Translations under genes and position numbers: made by a program
Assembly (NCBI GenBank): GCA_964619955.1
Contig: CAZUJF010000006.1
Location: 124,001-188,000, forward strand
DNA: 64,000 bases
Source of the DNA: JACQFK01 sp964619955
GTDB taxonomy: Bacteria > Planctomycetota > MHYJ01 > JACPRB01
Reading direction: 5' to 3'
The notes under the pieces: model-generated
Seen by the model: only the letters and a program-made list of their open reading frames with translations
The model's database searches: none
Told to the model about the DNA's origin: nothing
In this document: positions 31,960 through 40,148 of the stretch, piece by piece
Layout of the letters: each line of letters starts with the position of its first letter
Numbering within the stretch: the first letter of the stretch is position 1

Positions 31960-34900
31960 ATGCTCGAACGACTTTTAAAGCTGTCCATTGAGAAGCGAAT
32001 CCTGGTGGTCCTTCTGGTCTTCGGGGCCGGGGCCTTCGGTGCGTCTTCGCTCCAGAAGCTTCCGATCGACGCCGTGCCCGACATCACCAACAAACAGGTC
32101 CAGATCAACATCGAGTATCCCGGGCTCTCGCCCTTCGAAATCGAGAAGCAGGTGACGTTTCCCATTGAGCGTGCGCTGGCAGGAATCCCGGGGCTTGAGA
32201 CAACCCGATCGCTCTCGAGGAATGGATTCGCGCAGGTGACGGTGGCCTTCAAGGACGAACTGGACATCTACTTCGCCCGGCAGCAGGTGAACGAGCGGCT
32301 CTCGACCGTGCGGTCCTCGCTGCCTCCGGGGGCCGAGCCCGTCATGGGGCCCATCTCGACCGGCCTTGGCGAGGTGACCATGTGGAGCGTCGCTTACGCC
32401 TCGCCTCGCGCGGTTCAGGCCGGGAAACCCGGCTGGCAGGGCGACGGCAGCTACCTCACCCCCGAAGGTCAAAGGCTGGCGACCGATGTCGAACAACTCG
32501 CCTATCTGAGAACCGTCCAGGACTGGATCGTTCGCCCCCAACTCCTGGGAGTCCAGGGCGTGGCCGGCATCGATTCCATAGGAGGCTACGAGAAGCAGAT
32601 TCACGTCCAGCCGGATCCGCTCAAGCTGATCGGCCACGGCGTGACGTTCGCGGAGATCATCGAAGCCCTCGAACGAAACAACGTGAGCACCGGCGCGGGC
32701 TACATCGAGCGCCGGGGGGAGGCCTACGTCGTGCGGGCCGATGGGCGGGTGGCCCGGCCGGAGGATATCGAGAAGATCGTCGTCGGCAGCCGCGACGGCA
32801 CGCCCCTCCACGTCAAGGACGTGGCGGCCGTGGCCGTCGGCCGGGAGCTTCGCACGGGAAGTGCAAGCCGCGGAGGTGAAGAAGTCGTGATCGGTACAGC
32901 CCTCATGCTGCTCGGGGAAAACAGCCGTACGGTGGCGGGGGCGGTCCTGAGCAAGCTTGAGGCTGTCCGGAAAACTCTGCCTCCCGGCGTCGCTCTTGAG
33001 GTGGTGCTTGACCGGTCGAAGCTTGTCGACGCGACGGTCCACACGGTCGCCAAGAACCTGGCGGAAGGCGCCCTGTTGGTGATCGTCATTCTCTTCCTGC
33101 TTCTGGGAAACTTCCGGGCGGCACTCATCACGGCATTAGCCATACCCTTGTCGATGCTCCTGACGGCCACCGGCATGGTTCAGGCAAAGATCAGCGGCAA
33201 TTTGATGAGCCTGGGGGCGATCGATTTCGGTCTCATCGTCGACGGTGCCGTCATCATCGTCGAGAACTGCCTCCGGATGCTCGCCGAGAAGCAGCACCAG
33301 CTCGGGCGCACACTCACCGTGAGGGAACGTCTCGACGTCACGTTCGAAGCCAGCCGACAGGTGCGGACCGCGACCGCCTTCGGTGAAGCCATCATCATCA
33401 CGGTTTACTTCCCGATCCTGGCGCTCACGGGGATCGAGGGAAAGATGTTCCATCCCATGGCCCTCACCGTGATCTTCGCCCTGGCGGCGGCCTTCGTGCT
33501 CTCCCTGACCTTCATCCCCGCCATGGTCGCCCTCTGTATCACGGGCAAGGTGACGGAGAAGGAGAACATCTTTCTCAGGTGGGCGAAGCGGGCCTACGCG
33601 CCGGTCCTTAATCTCGCTCTCCTGCACCCCAAGGCCACCGTCGCGGCAAGCGTTACGGCGTTCGGACTCTCGCTTCTGGTCTCCGGAAGCCTGGGGCAGG
33701 AGTTCGTCCCCACGCTCGACGAGAAGGACATCGCCATCCACGCGCTTCGGATCCCGAGCGCGAGCCTGACCCAGTCCACCGCCATGCAGCTCGAGGTGGA
33801 AAAGACGCTCGGGAGCTTCTCAGAAGTCCTCGTGGCCTTCTCAAAGACCGGGACGGCGGAGATGGCTTCGGACCCCATGCCGCCGAACGTTTCGGACACG
33901 TTCGTCATCCTGAAGCCCCAGGCCCAGTGGCCCGATCCGGGCAAGACCAAGGCCGTCCTGCTTTCGGAGCTGGAGAAAGCCCTCGCCGCGCTGCCGGGGC
34001 AGGGCTACGAGTTCACCCAGCCGATCCAGATGCGCTTCAACGAGTTGATCGCCGGCGTCCGGAGCGATCTGGCCGTCAAGGTCTACGGCGACGAATTCGC
34101 CGACATGGAAAAGTCCGCCCAGGCGATTTCCCGCGTCATCTCCGGCGTGCGCGGCGGCGCCGACCTTCGGGTCGAGCAGACGCGCGGTCTTCCCGTGCTA
34201 GACGTGACCATCGACCGCGCCGCCATCGCCCGCTTGGGGCTCAACGTGGCCGATGTGCAGGATGTTCTCGCGGTGGCGGTCGGGGGCCGCCAGGCCGGGG
34301 TCGTCTTCGAAGGCGACCGCCGTTTCGACCTGATCGTCCGCCTTCCTGAGGAGTTGCGCAGCAGCCTCGACGTCCTCGCTTCGCTTCCCATCGCGCTGCC
34401 TCATGGGAAAAAGGAGGGGGCGGGCGAGGGAGCCGTAGAAATCGGCGGTCGGCCCTATGTTCCGCTCGGAGCCGTGGCAAAACTGGAGATGTCGGAGGGT
34501 CCCAACCAGATCAGCCGGGAAAACGGCAAGCGCCGGATCGTCGTGCAGGCCAATGTGCGGGGCCGCGATCTGGGTTCGTTTGTGACGGAGGTTCAGGAGA
34601 AGGTGGCGGGCGGGGTCCAACTGGCCCCGGGGCAATGGGTGGACTGGGGCGGGCAGTTCGAGAACCTTGTGGCCGCCCGGAAGCGGCTCATGGTCGTCGT
34701 TCCGCTCTGCCTGTTCCTGATTTTCCTCATGCTCTACACGACGTTTCATTCTGCGAAGTACGCGATGCTCGTCTTCACCGGAGTGCCTCTCGCGCTGTCA
34801 GGAGGCATCCTGGCGCTCTGGCTGCGGGGAATTCCGTTCTCGATCTCCGCGGCGGTCGGCTTCATCGCCCTCTCCGGGGTGGCGGTGCTGAACGGCCTGG

Positions 34901-35196
34901 TGATGGTCACATTCATCAACCAGCTTAGAGCGGAGGGGTGCTCGTTGGAGAACGCCATCCGTTCCGGTGCCCTGACCCGGCTGCGGCCCATCCTCATGAC
35001 CGCCCTGGTGGCATCGCTCGGCTTCCTCCCCATGGCGCTTGCCACGGGGACGGGGGCCGAGGTGCAGAGGCCTCTCGCCACGGTCGTGATCGGCGGTCTT
35101 GTGACGAGCACCCTGCTGACGCTTGTTGTCCTACCCGCGCTCTATCGATTGTTCCATCGTCATCCGGAGACGGTTTCTCCGGAAGGTCACGTTTAG
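31960..35196 (+). CDS. czcA: CzcA-like heavy-metal RND permease
   Basis: A 1078-residue proton-driven exporter. The TM4 motif AIDFGLIVDGAVIIVEN contains the Asp-Asp-Glu set of HME1-type (Zn/Co/Cd) pumps. Other landmarks: PIDAVPDITNKQVQI, LPPGAEPVMGPISTGLGEV, the SxTQPIQMRFNELIAGVRSDLAVKVYG porter segment and GVAVLNGLVMVTFINQLR. Length is normal. It follows czcB and is followed by a mini-lipoprotein and tolC, so the operon is B-A-lipoprotein-C. Confidence 0.93.
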   Translation: MLERLLKLSIEKRILVVLLVFGAGAFGASSLQKLPIDAVPDITNKQVQINIEYPGLSPFEIEKQVTFPIERALAGIPGLETTRSLSRNGFAQVTVAFKDELDIYFARQQVNERLSTVRSSLPPGAEPVMGPISTGLGEVTMWSVAYASPRAVQAGKPGWQGDGSYLTPEGQRLATDVEQLAYLRTVQDWIVRPQLLGVQGVAGIDSIGGYEKQIHVQPDPLKLIGHGVTFAEIIEALERNNVSTGAGYIERRGEAYVVRADGRVARPEDIEKIVVGSRDGTPLHVKDVAAVAVGRELRTGSASRGGEEVVIGTALMLLGENSRTVAGAVLSKLEAVRKTLPPGVALEVVLDRSKLVDATVHTVAKNLAEGALLVIVILFLLLGNFRAALITALAIPLSMLLTATGMVQAKISGNLMSLGAIDFGLIVDGAVIIVENCLRMLAEKQHQLGRTLTVRERLDVTFEASRQVRTATAFGEAIIITVYFPILALTGIEGKMFHPMALTVIFALAAAFVLSLTFIPAMVALCITGKVTEKENIFLRWAKRAYAPVLNLALLHPKATVAASVTAFGLSLLVSGSLGQEFVPTLDEKDIAIHALRIPSASLTQSTAMQLEVEKTLGSFSEVLVAFSKTGTAEMASDPMPPNVSDTFVILKPQAQWPDPGKTKAVLLSELEKALAALPGQGYEFTQPIQMRFNELIAGVRSDLAVKVYGDEFADMEKSAQAISRVISGVRGGADLRVEQTRGLPVLDVTIDRAAIARLGLNVADVQDVLAVAVGGRQAGVVFEGDRRFDLIVRLPEELRSSLDVLASLPIALPHGKKEGAGEGAVEIGGRPYVPLGAVAKLEMSEGPNQISRENGKRRIVVQANVRGRDLGSFVTEVQEKVAGGVQLAPGQWVDWGGQFENLVAARKRLMVVVPLCLFLIFLMLYTTFHSAKYAMLVFTGVPLALSGGILALWLRGIPFSISAAVGFIALSGVAVLNGLVMVTFINQLRAEGCSLENAIRSGALTRLRPILMTALVASLGFLPMALATGTGAEVQRPLATVVIGGLVTSTLLTLVVLPALYRLFHRHPETVSPEGHV

Positions 35197-35210
35197 AAAA
35201 GGAGGCGACC

Positions 35211-35360
35211 ATGCTCAAACGACTGGCGATTCTGTTTCTGGCGGTTCTTGCGATCGGCGTGTCGGGTTGCGATTCCGGCTCCTCCGAGGCACCCAAGCCC
35301 GAGGCACCCAAGAAGGACGACCACAAGGGACACAACCACAAACCGGGCGAGAAGCATTGA
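35211..35360 (+). CDS. 49-residue His/Lys-rich lipoprotein
   Basis: A very short gene with a strong AAAAGGAGG ribosome site, a lipoprotein signal (LFLAVLAIGVSGC, Cys20) and a charged mature tail SEAPKPEAPKKDDHKGHNHKPGEKH. It lies between czcA and tolC with gaps of 14 and 10 bp, so it belongs to the operon. A small periplasmic metal-binding or pump-associated peptide is a reasonable guess. Confidence 0.75.
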   Translation: MLKRLAILFLAVLAIGVSGCDSGSSEAPKPEAPKKDDHKGHNHKPGEKH

Positions 35361-35370
35361 GAGGAGCCTT

Positions 35371-36708
35371 ATGAAACAGATCCTATGTTTGCTGGCGGCG
35401 CTCGGATTTTGGGTCGGCTGCGGAGGGGCGCCGGGGCCCTATCCTTTGGCCGAACTGGAGGCCCTCGACCGCCGGTACCAAGCTTCCTCCGGTCCGGAGT
35501 CCGCGCCTGCGTCGAAGGCGATCCTCGATAAGGAGGAGCTGACGCTTCAGGACGTTCTCGCGCTGGCGGACGCCGTGAACCCCGAGCTGGCCGCAGAACG
35601 CAAGAACATCGACATCGCCGCGGCGGCGATCTGGGAGGCGAAGCTCTACCCCAATCCCTCCCTGCTGGCCCAGATCGAGGACTACCCTACGAAAGGGGGA
35701 GGCTCGCTCGGGGATTCCAAGCGCGTCGTGGGTTTGAGCATTCCTCTCGTGTTCAGCGGGAGGATCGGGGCGGCGACGTCCCTGGCGGAAAAAGAGCGGG
35801 ACATCGCGGCCGTTCACTACGTCTGGCGGCGACGGGAGATCCTGGGGTCCGTCCAGAAGGCTTTCGTGTCTCTTCTGGCGGCCCGCCAGCACGCCGCGCT
35901 GGTTCGTGAAACCCGGGACCTGGGCAAGAGCTTCCATAAGGTCACCGACGAGCGGTTCAAGGCACAGGCCATCCCGGAGATGGAGCTGCTCAAGGCGGCC
36001 GTGTACCTGGCCAAGGCCGAAATCGATCTGAAGCTCTCGGAGAAGGATCTGGCCGTGGCGCTCAAGGCCCTTCACGCGCACATGGGCAATTTCGATCTCT
36101 CCAAAGAGAAGTTTTCAGGGGAACTAGGCTTCCGCTTCACCTCGCCAAGTCTGGAGGCCCTGCGTGGCCAGGTGCTCGCGTTGCACCCGCTTCTGGAGTT
36201 GGCGTCCCGCCGAAAGGAAGCGGCCAAGCTGGAGCTGGAGCTGGCTAAAAGCGAACGCATCCCGGATCCGAGCTTCGAAGTGCTTGCGGGCCGGGACGGA
36301 GAAGATGCCTCGATCGTGGAGGCGGGCGTGTCCATCCCGCTCCCCCTCTTCAACCGGAACCAGGGGAAAATCGCGGGGGCGGAGGCGCGCATCCGAAAGA
36401 CGGAGTTCGAGGCCGACGCCGTCCGGAACGACCTCCTGCTCCACTTGACGGAAGCCTACCGCACCTTCGCCGTCGCTCAGGAGCGTGTGGAGATTTATCG
36501 GGACGAGATCCTTCCGAAAGCCGATCGGGCGCTTTCGCAGACCAACGAGGGGTACAAACAGGGGAAGTTCTCGTTCTTGGACGTTCTGGACTCGCAGCGC
36601 ACCCTGGCCGAGGCCCGCATCGCCTATGCCGCTGGAGTGGCGGATTTGAACGTGGCGGTCGCGGAACTGGAGAAGTTGACGGGCTCGAGGCTGGAGATTG
36701 TGCGGTAG
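35371..36708 (+). CDS. TolC-family outer-membrane efflux lipoprotein (CzcC-like)
   Basis: A 445-residue outer-membrane channel; signal LCLLAALGFWVGC (Cys17). CzcC-type features: DAVNPELAAERKNIDIAAAAIWEAKLYPNPSLLAQIEDYPT, VGLSIPLVFSGRIGA, VSIPLPLFNRNQGKIAGAEARI and FSFLDVLDSQRTLAEARIAY. Ribosome site GAGGAG. It completes the czc-like operon. Its last 24 codons are mirrored by a diverged remnant at 39070-39141. Confidence 0.9.
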   Translation: MKQILCLLAALGFWVGCGGAPGPYPLAELEALDRRYQASSGPESAPASKAILDKEELTLQDVLALADAVNPELAAERKNIDIAAAAIWEAKLYPNPSLLAQIEDYPTKGGGSLGDSKRVVGLSIPLVFSGRIGAATSLAEKERDIAAVHYVWRRREILGSVQKAFVSLLAARQHAALVRETRDLGKSFHKVTDERFKAQAIPEMELLKAAVYLAKAEIDLKLSEKDLAVALKALHAHMGNFDLSKEKFSGELGFRFTSPSLEALRGQVLALHPLLELASRRKEAAKLELELAKSERIPDPSFEVLAGRDGEDASIVEAGVSIPLPLFNRNQGKIAGAEARIRKTEFEADAVRNDLLLHLTEAYRTFAVAQERVEIYRDEILPKADRALSQTNEGYKQGKFSFLDVLDSQRTLAEARIAYAAGVADLNVAVAELEKLTGSRLEIVR

Positions 36709-36812
36709 CGATCTATGAAGTCTAGGAAGGCGAGGTTCCCTGCAAGAGGGTGTGGTGCCCGTCAGGCATGCGTTGCATGGCTCTGGATGTTTCTTTGGGA
36801 AGGGAGTCGGCG

Positions 36813-37646
36813 ATGGGAATGATGATCGCGGTGCTCGCAAGCATCTTGTTGCTGGGAACAGTGCAGGTCGCAGGAGACGACGAGAAGGCTTGCCTTGACG
36901 CACTCGATGTCTTCCGTGCTGGTCTTCGGAGCGCCTCCCCGGCCGCCCGGGCCCAGGCGGCCATGGAACTGGCGAGGCACAAGTGTCCGAAAGCCGTTGC
37001 GGGACTCGCTTCGCTCCTTACGGCCGATGTCGATTCTGTTCGGATCGCCGCCGCGAAATCACTGGGTTCATTTGACGACCCGAAAGCGGTCGACGCCGTG
37101 GCAGGGGCTGTGGCAGTCAATGCCCAGAGACATGAAGTGCTCGAAGCGATGGCGAAGGCGCTGGAAGATCTGGATTGGGAGGCCGGCGCCCTGCAGCTCA
37201 ATCCGCTCCTTGCGAAGCACCATGACAAGGATATTTTGGAGACGTTGCACGTCGTAGTTCCGGTGCTGGGGAAGTTGGGAAGTATGAGTTCCGTTGAGCC
37301 GCTCATCACGCTTCTGGAGCATGCCGAAAGCGAAGGCAAGCGTGTCCGTGCGGCCGGGATCCGCGCTGCCGGCAACCCCAAGATGGCGGCCCTGGAGACG
37401 CCGATACGGAAGGCGCTCCAGGATATTACCGGAGGGTCCCAGGGTACGGGCGACAAGTGGGACGACTGGTGGAAAGCCAATCGGGATCGACTGGTGGCCG
37501 GCGCCACCCTGACGTACCGGTGCAAGGCCAGCGGCAAGCGGTGGGGGCAGAAGGGCAGTGAAGTTCAGGAGTGTCCCTTCCACGACAAGCAGGCGAAGGA
37601 TGGACAGGTCATCTCGGTCCGCTTGTCTTCAAAGTCAAAACCATGA
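36813..37646 (+). CDS. exported HEAT-repeat-like protein
   Basis: A 277-residue protein with signal peptide (MIAVLASILLLGTVQVAG) and HEAT-type helical repeats (PAARAQAAMELARHKCPKAVAGLASLL; SVRIAAAKSLGSFDDPKAVDAVAGA; RVRAAGIRAAGNPKMAALETPI). The C-terminus has a Cys-containing module (YRCKASGKRW..EVQECPFH). Start chosen after GGGAGTCGGCG. It is the first of three exported genes inserted between the intact tolC and a tolC remnant. Function unknown; protein-protein scaffolding is the usual role of such repeats. Confidence 0.7.
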   Translation: MGMMIAVLASILLLGTVQVAGDDEKACLDALDVFRAGLRSASPAARAQAAMELARHKCPKAVAGLASLLTADVDSVRIAAAKSLGSFDDPKAVDAVAGAVAVNAQRHEVLEAMAKALEDLDWEAGALQLNPLLAKHHDKDILETLHVVVPVLGKLGSMSSVEPLITLLEHAESEGKRVRAAGIRAAGNPKMAALETPIRKALQDITGGSQGTGDKWDDWWKANRDRLVAGATLTYRCKASGKRWGQKGSEVQECPFHDKQAKDGQVISVRLSSKSKP

Positions 37647-37861
37647 ATCCGGGGAGCCGCGCTCGGGACGAGTTCCTGAAAGAGATGTGTTGAAGTGGAG
37701 GTGTTGCGATGAACACGCGGACGACAATTCCGGGGCTGCCTGAGTGTGATCTTGGCTCTGGTCCCCAAGGTAAGCGCATCAGGGAGGCCTTTTCAGGGGC
37801 TCCGCCGACAAATTGGCAATCCCCCGTTGGGTCGAGGCAAGCAATCAGGTCTGTGCCGTTG

Positions 37862-38608
37862 ATGCACCGCATTGCGTTCCTCCTGTGTGTCCTGGTCGTG
37901 CCGATGACCTTGATGGCGGACGAGGTGCACCTTAAGAATGGAAACAAACTGGAGGGTATCGCCCGGGAGGAGGGGGACCGGGTCATCGTGGAACTCGGGG
38001 CGGGCAACGTGACCCTATGGAGTTCGGAGGTCGAGAAGATCGTGGTTACGAAGTCGCCTCTTCATGAGTACCAGGAGAGGCTGCAGAAGATTGAGAAGAG
38101 CACAACGGCCGATGACTTTGTGGCGCTTGCCCTCTGGGCGAGGGCGAACGGTATGCCGCGCTATGCCGTCCCCCTGCTCGAAAAGGCCATCACGCTTGAT
38201 CCGGATCACCCGGCCGCGCGGGGGATGCTCGGGTATGTCTTCCTGGACAGCCGTTGGATGACGAAGGCCGAATCCATGGAGGCACAAGGGTTCGTGGAAT
38301 TCTTGGGTGGGTGGGTCACCCGTGCCGAACGCGATGGGATCCTCGCGGCGGAGGCCGCCCGACGCGAGAAGGCCCGAAACGAGGCGGAAGCGCGAAGGGC
38401 CCAGCGGCCTCAGGTGCGGACCGAAATCCCTACGCTCTACCTAGGCGTTTCACCCTATCGGGATTTGCCGAACCGTCAGCGGTTCTACTCCCGATATCGC
38501 TCCCGCGGGGGCCGCTGGTACGCCCCTCAAATGCCGGGGGGGACACATCCCCACATGGATGGAAACAAGCCCCATGCGGGTTCTCATCAGAAAAAGGAAG
38601 GTGGATGA
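37862..38608 (+). CDS. exported protein with TPR-like segment
   Basis: A 248-residue exported protein. Signal peptide MHRIAFLLCVLVVPMTLMA, then DEVHLKNGNKLEGIAREEGDRVIVEL, a small beta module that is common at the start of planctomycete proteins, and a TPR-like helical pair (FVALALWARANGMPRYAVPLLEKAITLDPDHPAARGMLGYV). The tail is Arg/Gly/Tyr-rich (NRQRFYSRYRSRGGRWYAPQM) and His-containing. An upstream in-frame ATG (37709) would bury the signal peptide. It overlaps the next gene. Function unknown. Confidence 0.65.
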   Translation: MHRIAFLLCVLVVPMTLMADEVHLKNGNKLEGIAREEGDRVIVELGAGNVTLWSSEVEKIVVTKSPLHEYQERLQKIEKSTTADDFVALALWARANGMPRYAVPLLEKAITLDPDHPAARGMLGYVFLDSRWMTKAESMEAQGFVEFLGGWVTRAERDGILAAEAARREKARNEAEARRAQRPQVRTEIPTLYLGVSPYRDLPNRQRFYSRYRSRGGRWYAPQMPGGTHPHMDGNKPHAGSHQKKEGG

Positions 38609-39063
38609 TGAAAGCGGGATTGATCATAGCCTTTGCTGCGATGGCTTCGGGCGCGTTTCAGGGCAAGGAGGGCGAGAAGGACTGTTTCTGGTGCAAGGAG
38701 GCCGCACGCATCAAGACCGAGCACGAGGCTGGAAAGATGTCGAGGCATGAATGGGTCGAGCGGCGCCTGGAAATCCTGGAGGGGGAGTATTACTCGAACC
38801 GTCTGGAACTCCTTGAGGAGAAAGAGAAAATCTGCGACGCGGAGCATAAGGCGGGAAAGGTCGACCTCGGAGATGTCCTGGAGACTCGGTTGGAGGTTCT
38901 CTGGCTCCGGTTCACGCTTCGAAAGATCGAGGAGAAAGACTTCCGAAAGCACCATGAAGAGATCTGTCAGCCCTATAAGAAATGGCTCAAGGATCAGGTC
39001 AAGTCCGGAAGAATGACGGAAGAAGAGCAAAGGAAGAGGCTTGCTGCGCTCAACGAACCATAA
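38605..39063 (+). CDS. exported charged helical protein
   Basis: A 152-residue protein with a short signal-like N-terminus (MMKAGLIIAFAAMASGAF), an early CFWC pair (EKDCFWCKEAARIK) and a long, highly charged helical remainder (GEYYSNRLELLEEKEKICDAEHKAGKVDLGDVLETRLEVL). It starts within the stop of the preceding gene after AAAAAGGAAGG. The CxxC at the mature N-terminus recalls the small lipoproteins at 5503 and 23164, but no homology is evident. Function unknown. Confidence 0.6.
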   Translation: MMKAGLIIAFAAMASGAFQGKEGEKDCFWCKEAARIKTEHEAGKMSRHEWVERRLEILEGEYYSNRLELLEEKEKICDAEHKAGKVDLGDVLETRLEVLWLRFTLRKIEEKDFRKHHEEICQPYKKWLKDQVKSGRMTEEEQRKRLAALNEP

Positions 39064-39069
39064 AGCAGG

Positions 39070-39141
39070 GTGGCGGATGTAAACGTGGCGGTCCCCGAGT
39101 TGGAGAACCTGACCGGGACGCGCCTGGAGGCGGTGAGGTGA
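39070..39141 (+). pseudogene. remnant of a tolC 3' end
   Basis: The frame VADVNVAVPELENLTGTRLEAVR-stop corresponds to the C-terminus of the intact TolC at 36708 (VADLNVAVAELEKLTGSRLEIVR-stop), with clear divergence at DNA level. No start or upstream tolC sequence is present. It is the tail of a second, deleted tolC gene that probably belonged to the pump operon that follows. Confidence 0.75.
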
Positions 39142-39193
39142 AGGTGCGAAACTTGAACAATTCGGGAAGTCGTATCGTTAGAGTGGAGCAGCC

Positions 39194-39607
39194 ATGAAGG
39201 TCTTCTCGCTCCTGGCGCTCCTTTGGCTGGGCACGACCCAGACGGTGTCGTTCTCCAACTGCTGCCAGGGGATCTTCTGCTCCCAGAAGGACAACTGCCC
39301 CCCCTGCGGCGGAGAATCAAAAGATGGCCGTGCCTGTTGCGAATCGGAGGGGAGCGATTCCAACGCACCCCGGCAAAACGAGGAGCAAGTCCCCTGCATC
39401 CACATCGAACCTTCGTCAGACCTTGTGCAGGAGAGCTTCTCGTCGACGGTGGACGCTCCCGCGGTCGCGCTCCTGCCGGGCGTGCCTGAACCGGAACCGC
39501 TTTTTGAAGCCCCCTGCTTCCGCTTCCTCGTGGAGGGCGCCGACCCTCCGGCCCGACCCGAAGGGTCGACCCCTCTCTACCTCCTGAACCGCACCCTGCT
39601 GATTTAG
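39194..39607 (+). CDS. Cys-rich exported leader protein of the third RND operon
   Basis: A 137-residue exported protein, paralogue of 14263-14670. Signal peptide MKVFSLLALLWLGTTQTVSF is followed by SNCCQGIFCSQKDNCPPCGG and ACCES, then CIHIEPSSDLV and the C-terminal STPLYLLNRTLLI. Ribosome site GTGGAG. It lies at the head of an RND operon, as its paralogue does. Not a named family that I recognise; see the leader-family finding. Confidence 0.7.
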   Translation: MKVFSLLALLWLGTTQTVSFSNCCQGIFCSQKDNCPPCGGESKDGRACCESEGSDSNAPRQNEEQVPCIHIEPSSDLVQESFSSTVDAPAVALLPGVPEPEPLFEAPCFRFLVEGADPPARPEGSTPLYLLNRTLLI

Positions 39608-39705
39608 ACCGCTCCCTTCACGCCTGGCGCACGCCGCGTTCGCGCGTCTCGCGGACCGCGGCCCCTTTCGATGGAGACTTGTTCCGCCTTTGATTGGAGA
39701 ATTCC

Positions 39706-40146
39706 ATGCACGCAATTCTGACCGCCATCGTCGCCCTCGGCCTCTGCTCCTCCGTTCAGGACGTCGCGAAAAAACGCGAGCTCAAGGATCGTGTCGAAAT
39801 CGAAGGCAGCATCGTTTGCATCGGCTGCACGCTTGAGAAGACGGCGGGGGCGGATGCCCAGTGCACCCTCCACGCCAAACATGCCCAGGGGCTCCTCGAT
39901 GCCGAAGGCAAACTCTGGACCTTCGTCGACAACGCCAAAGGCCACATCGTCATGACGAACGACAAGCTTCGGGGCAAGGAACTGAAGGTCATGGGTTGGA
40001 AGTTCGCCAAGGGGCAGTACCTCGAGCTTTCAAAGTACCAGGTCAAGGAAGGCGACAAGTGGGTGGCCTGGGATTACTGCAAGACCTGCGGCTTTGAGAA
40101 GGGCGACAACAAGGACACCGACCTCTGCGACGATTGCAAGAAGTAG
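39706..40146 (+). CDS. exported Cys-rich protein with zinc-ribbon-like tail
   Basis: A 146-residue protein with a short signal sequence (MHAILTAIVALGLCSSVQ), a beta-rich middle (GSIVCIGCTLEKTAGADAQC..KHAQGLLDAEGKLWTFVDN; LKVMGWKFAKGQYLELSKYQV) and a C-terminal rubredoxin/zinc-ribbon-like module (DYCKTCGFEKGDNKDTDLCDDCKK). ATG follows GGAGAATTCC. It directly precedes the adaptor gene, with 2 bp between. A periplasmic metal-binding partner of the pump is inferred; the family has no function I can name. Confidence 0.7.
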   Translation: MHAILTAIVALGLCSSVQDVAKKRELKDRVEIEGSIVCIGCTLEKTAGADAQCTLHAKHAQGLLDAEGKLWTFVDNAKGHIVMTNDKLRGKELKVMGWKFAKGQYLELSKYQVKEGDKWVAWDYCKTCGFEKGDNKDTDLCDDCKK

Positions 40147-40148
40147 CC

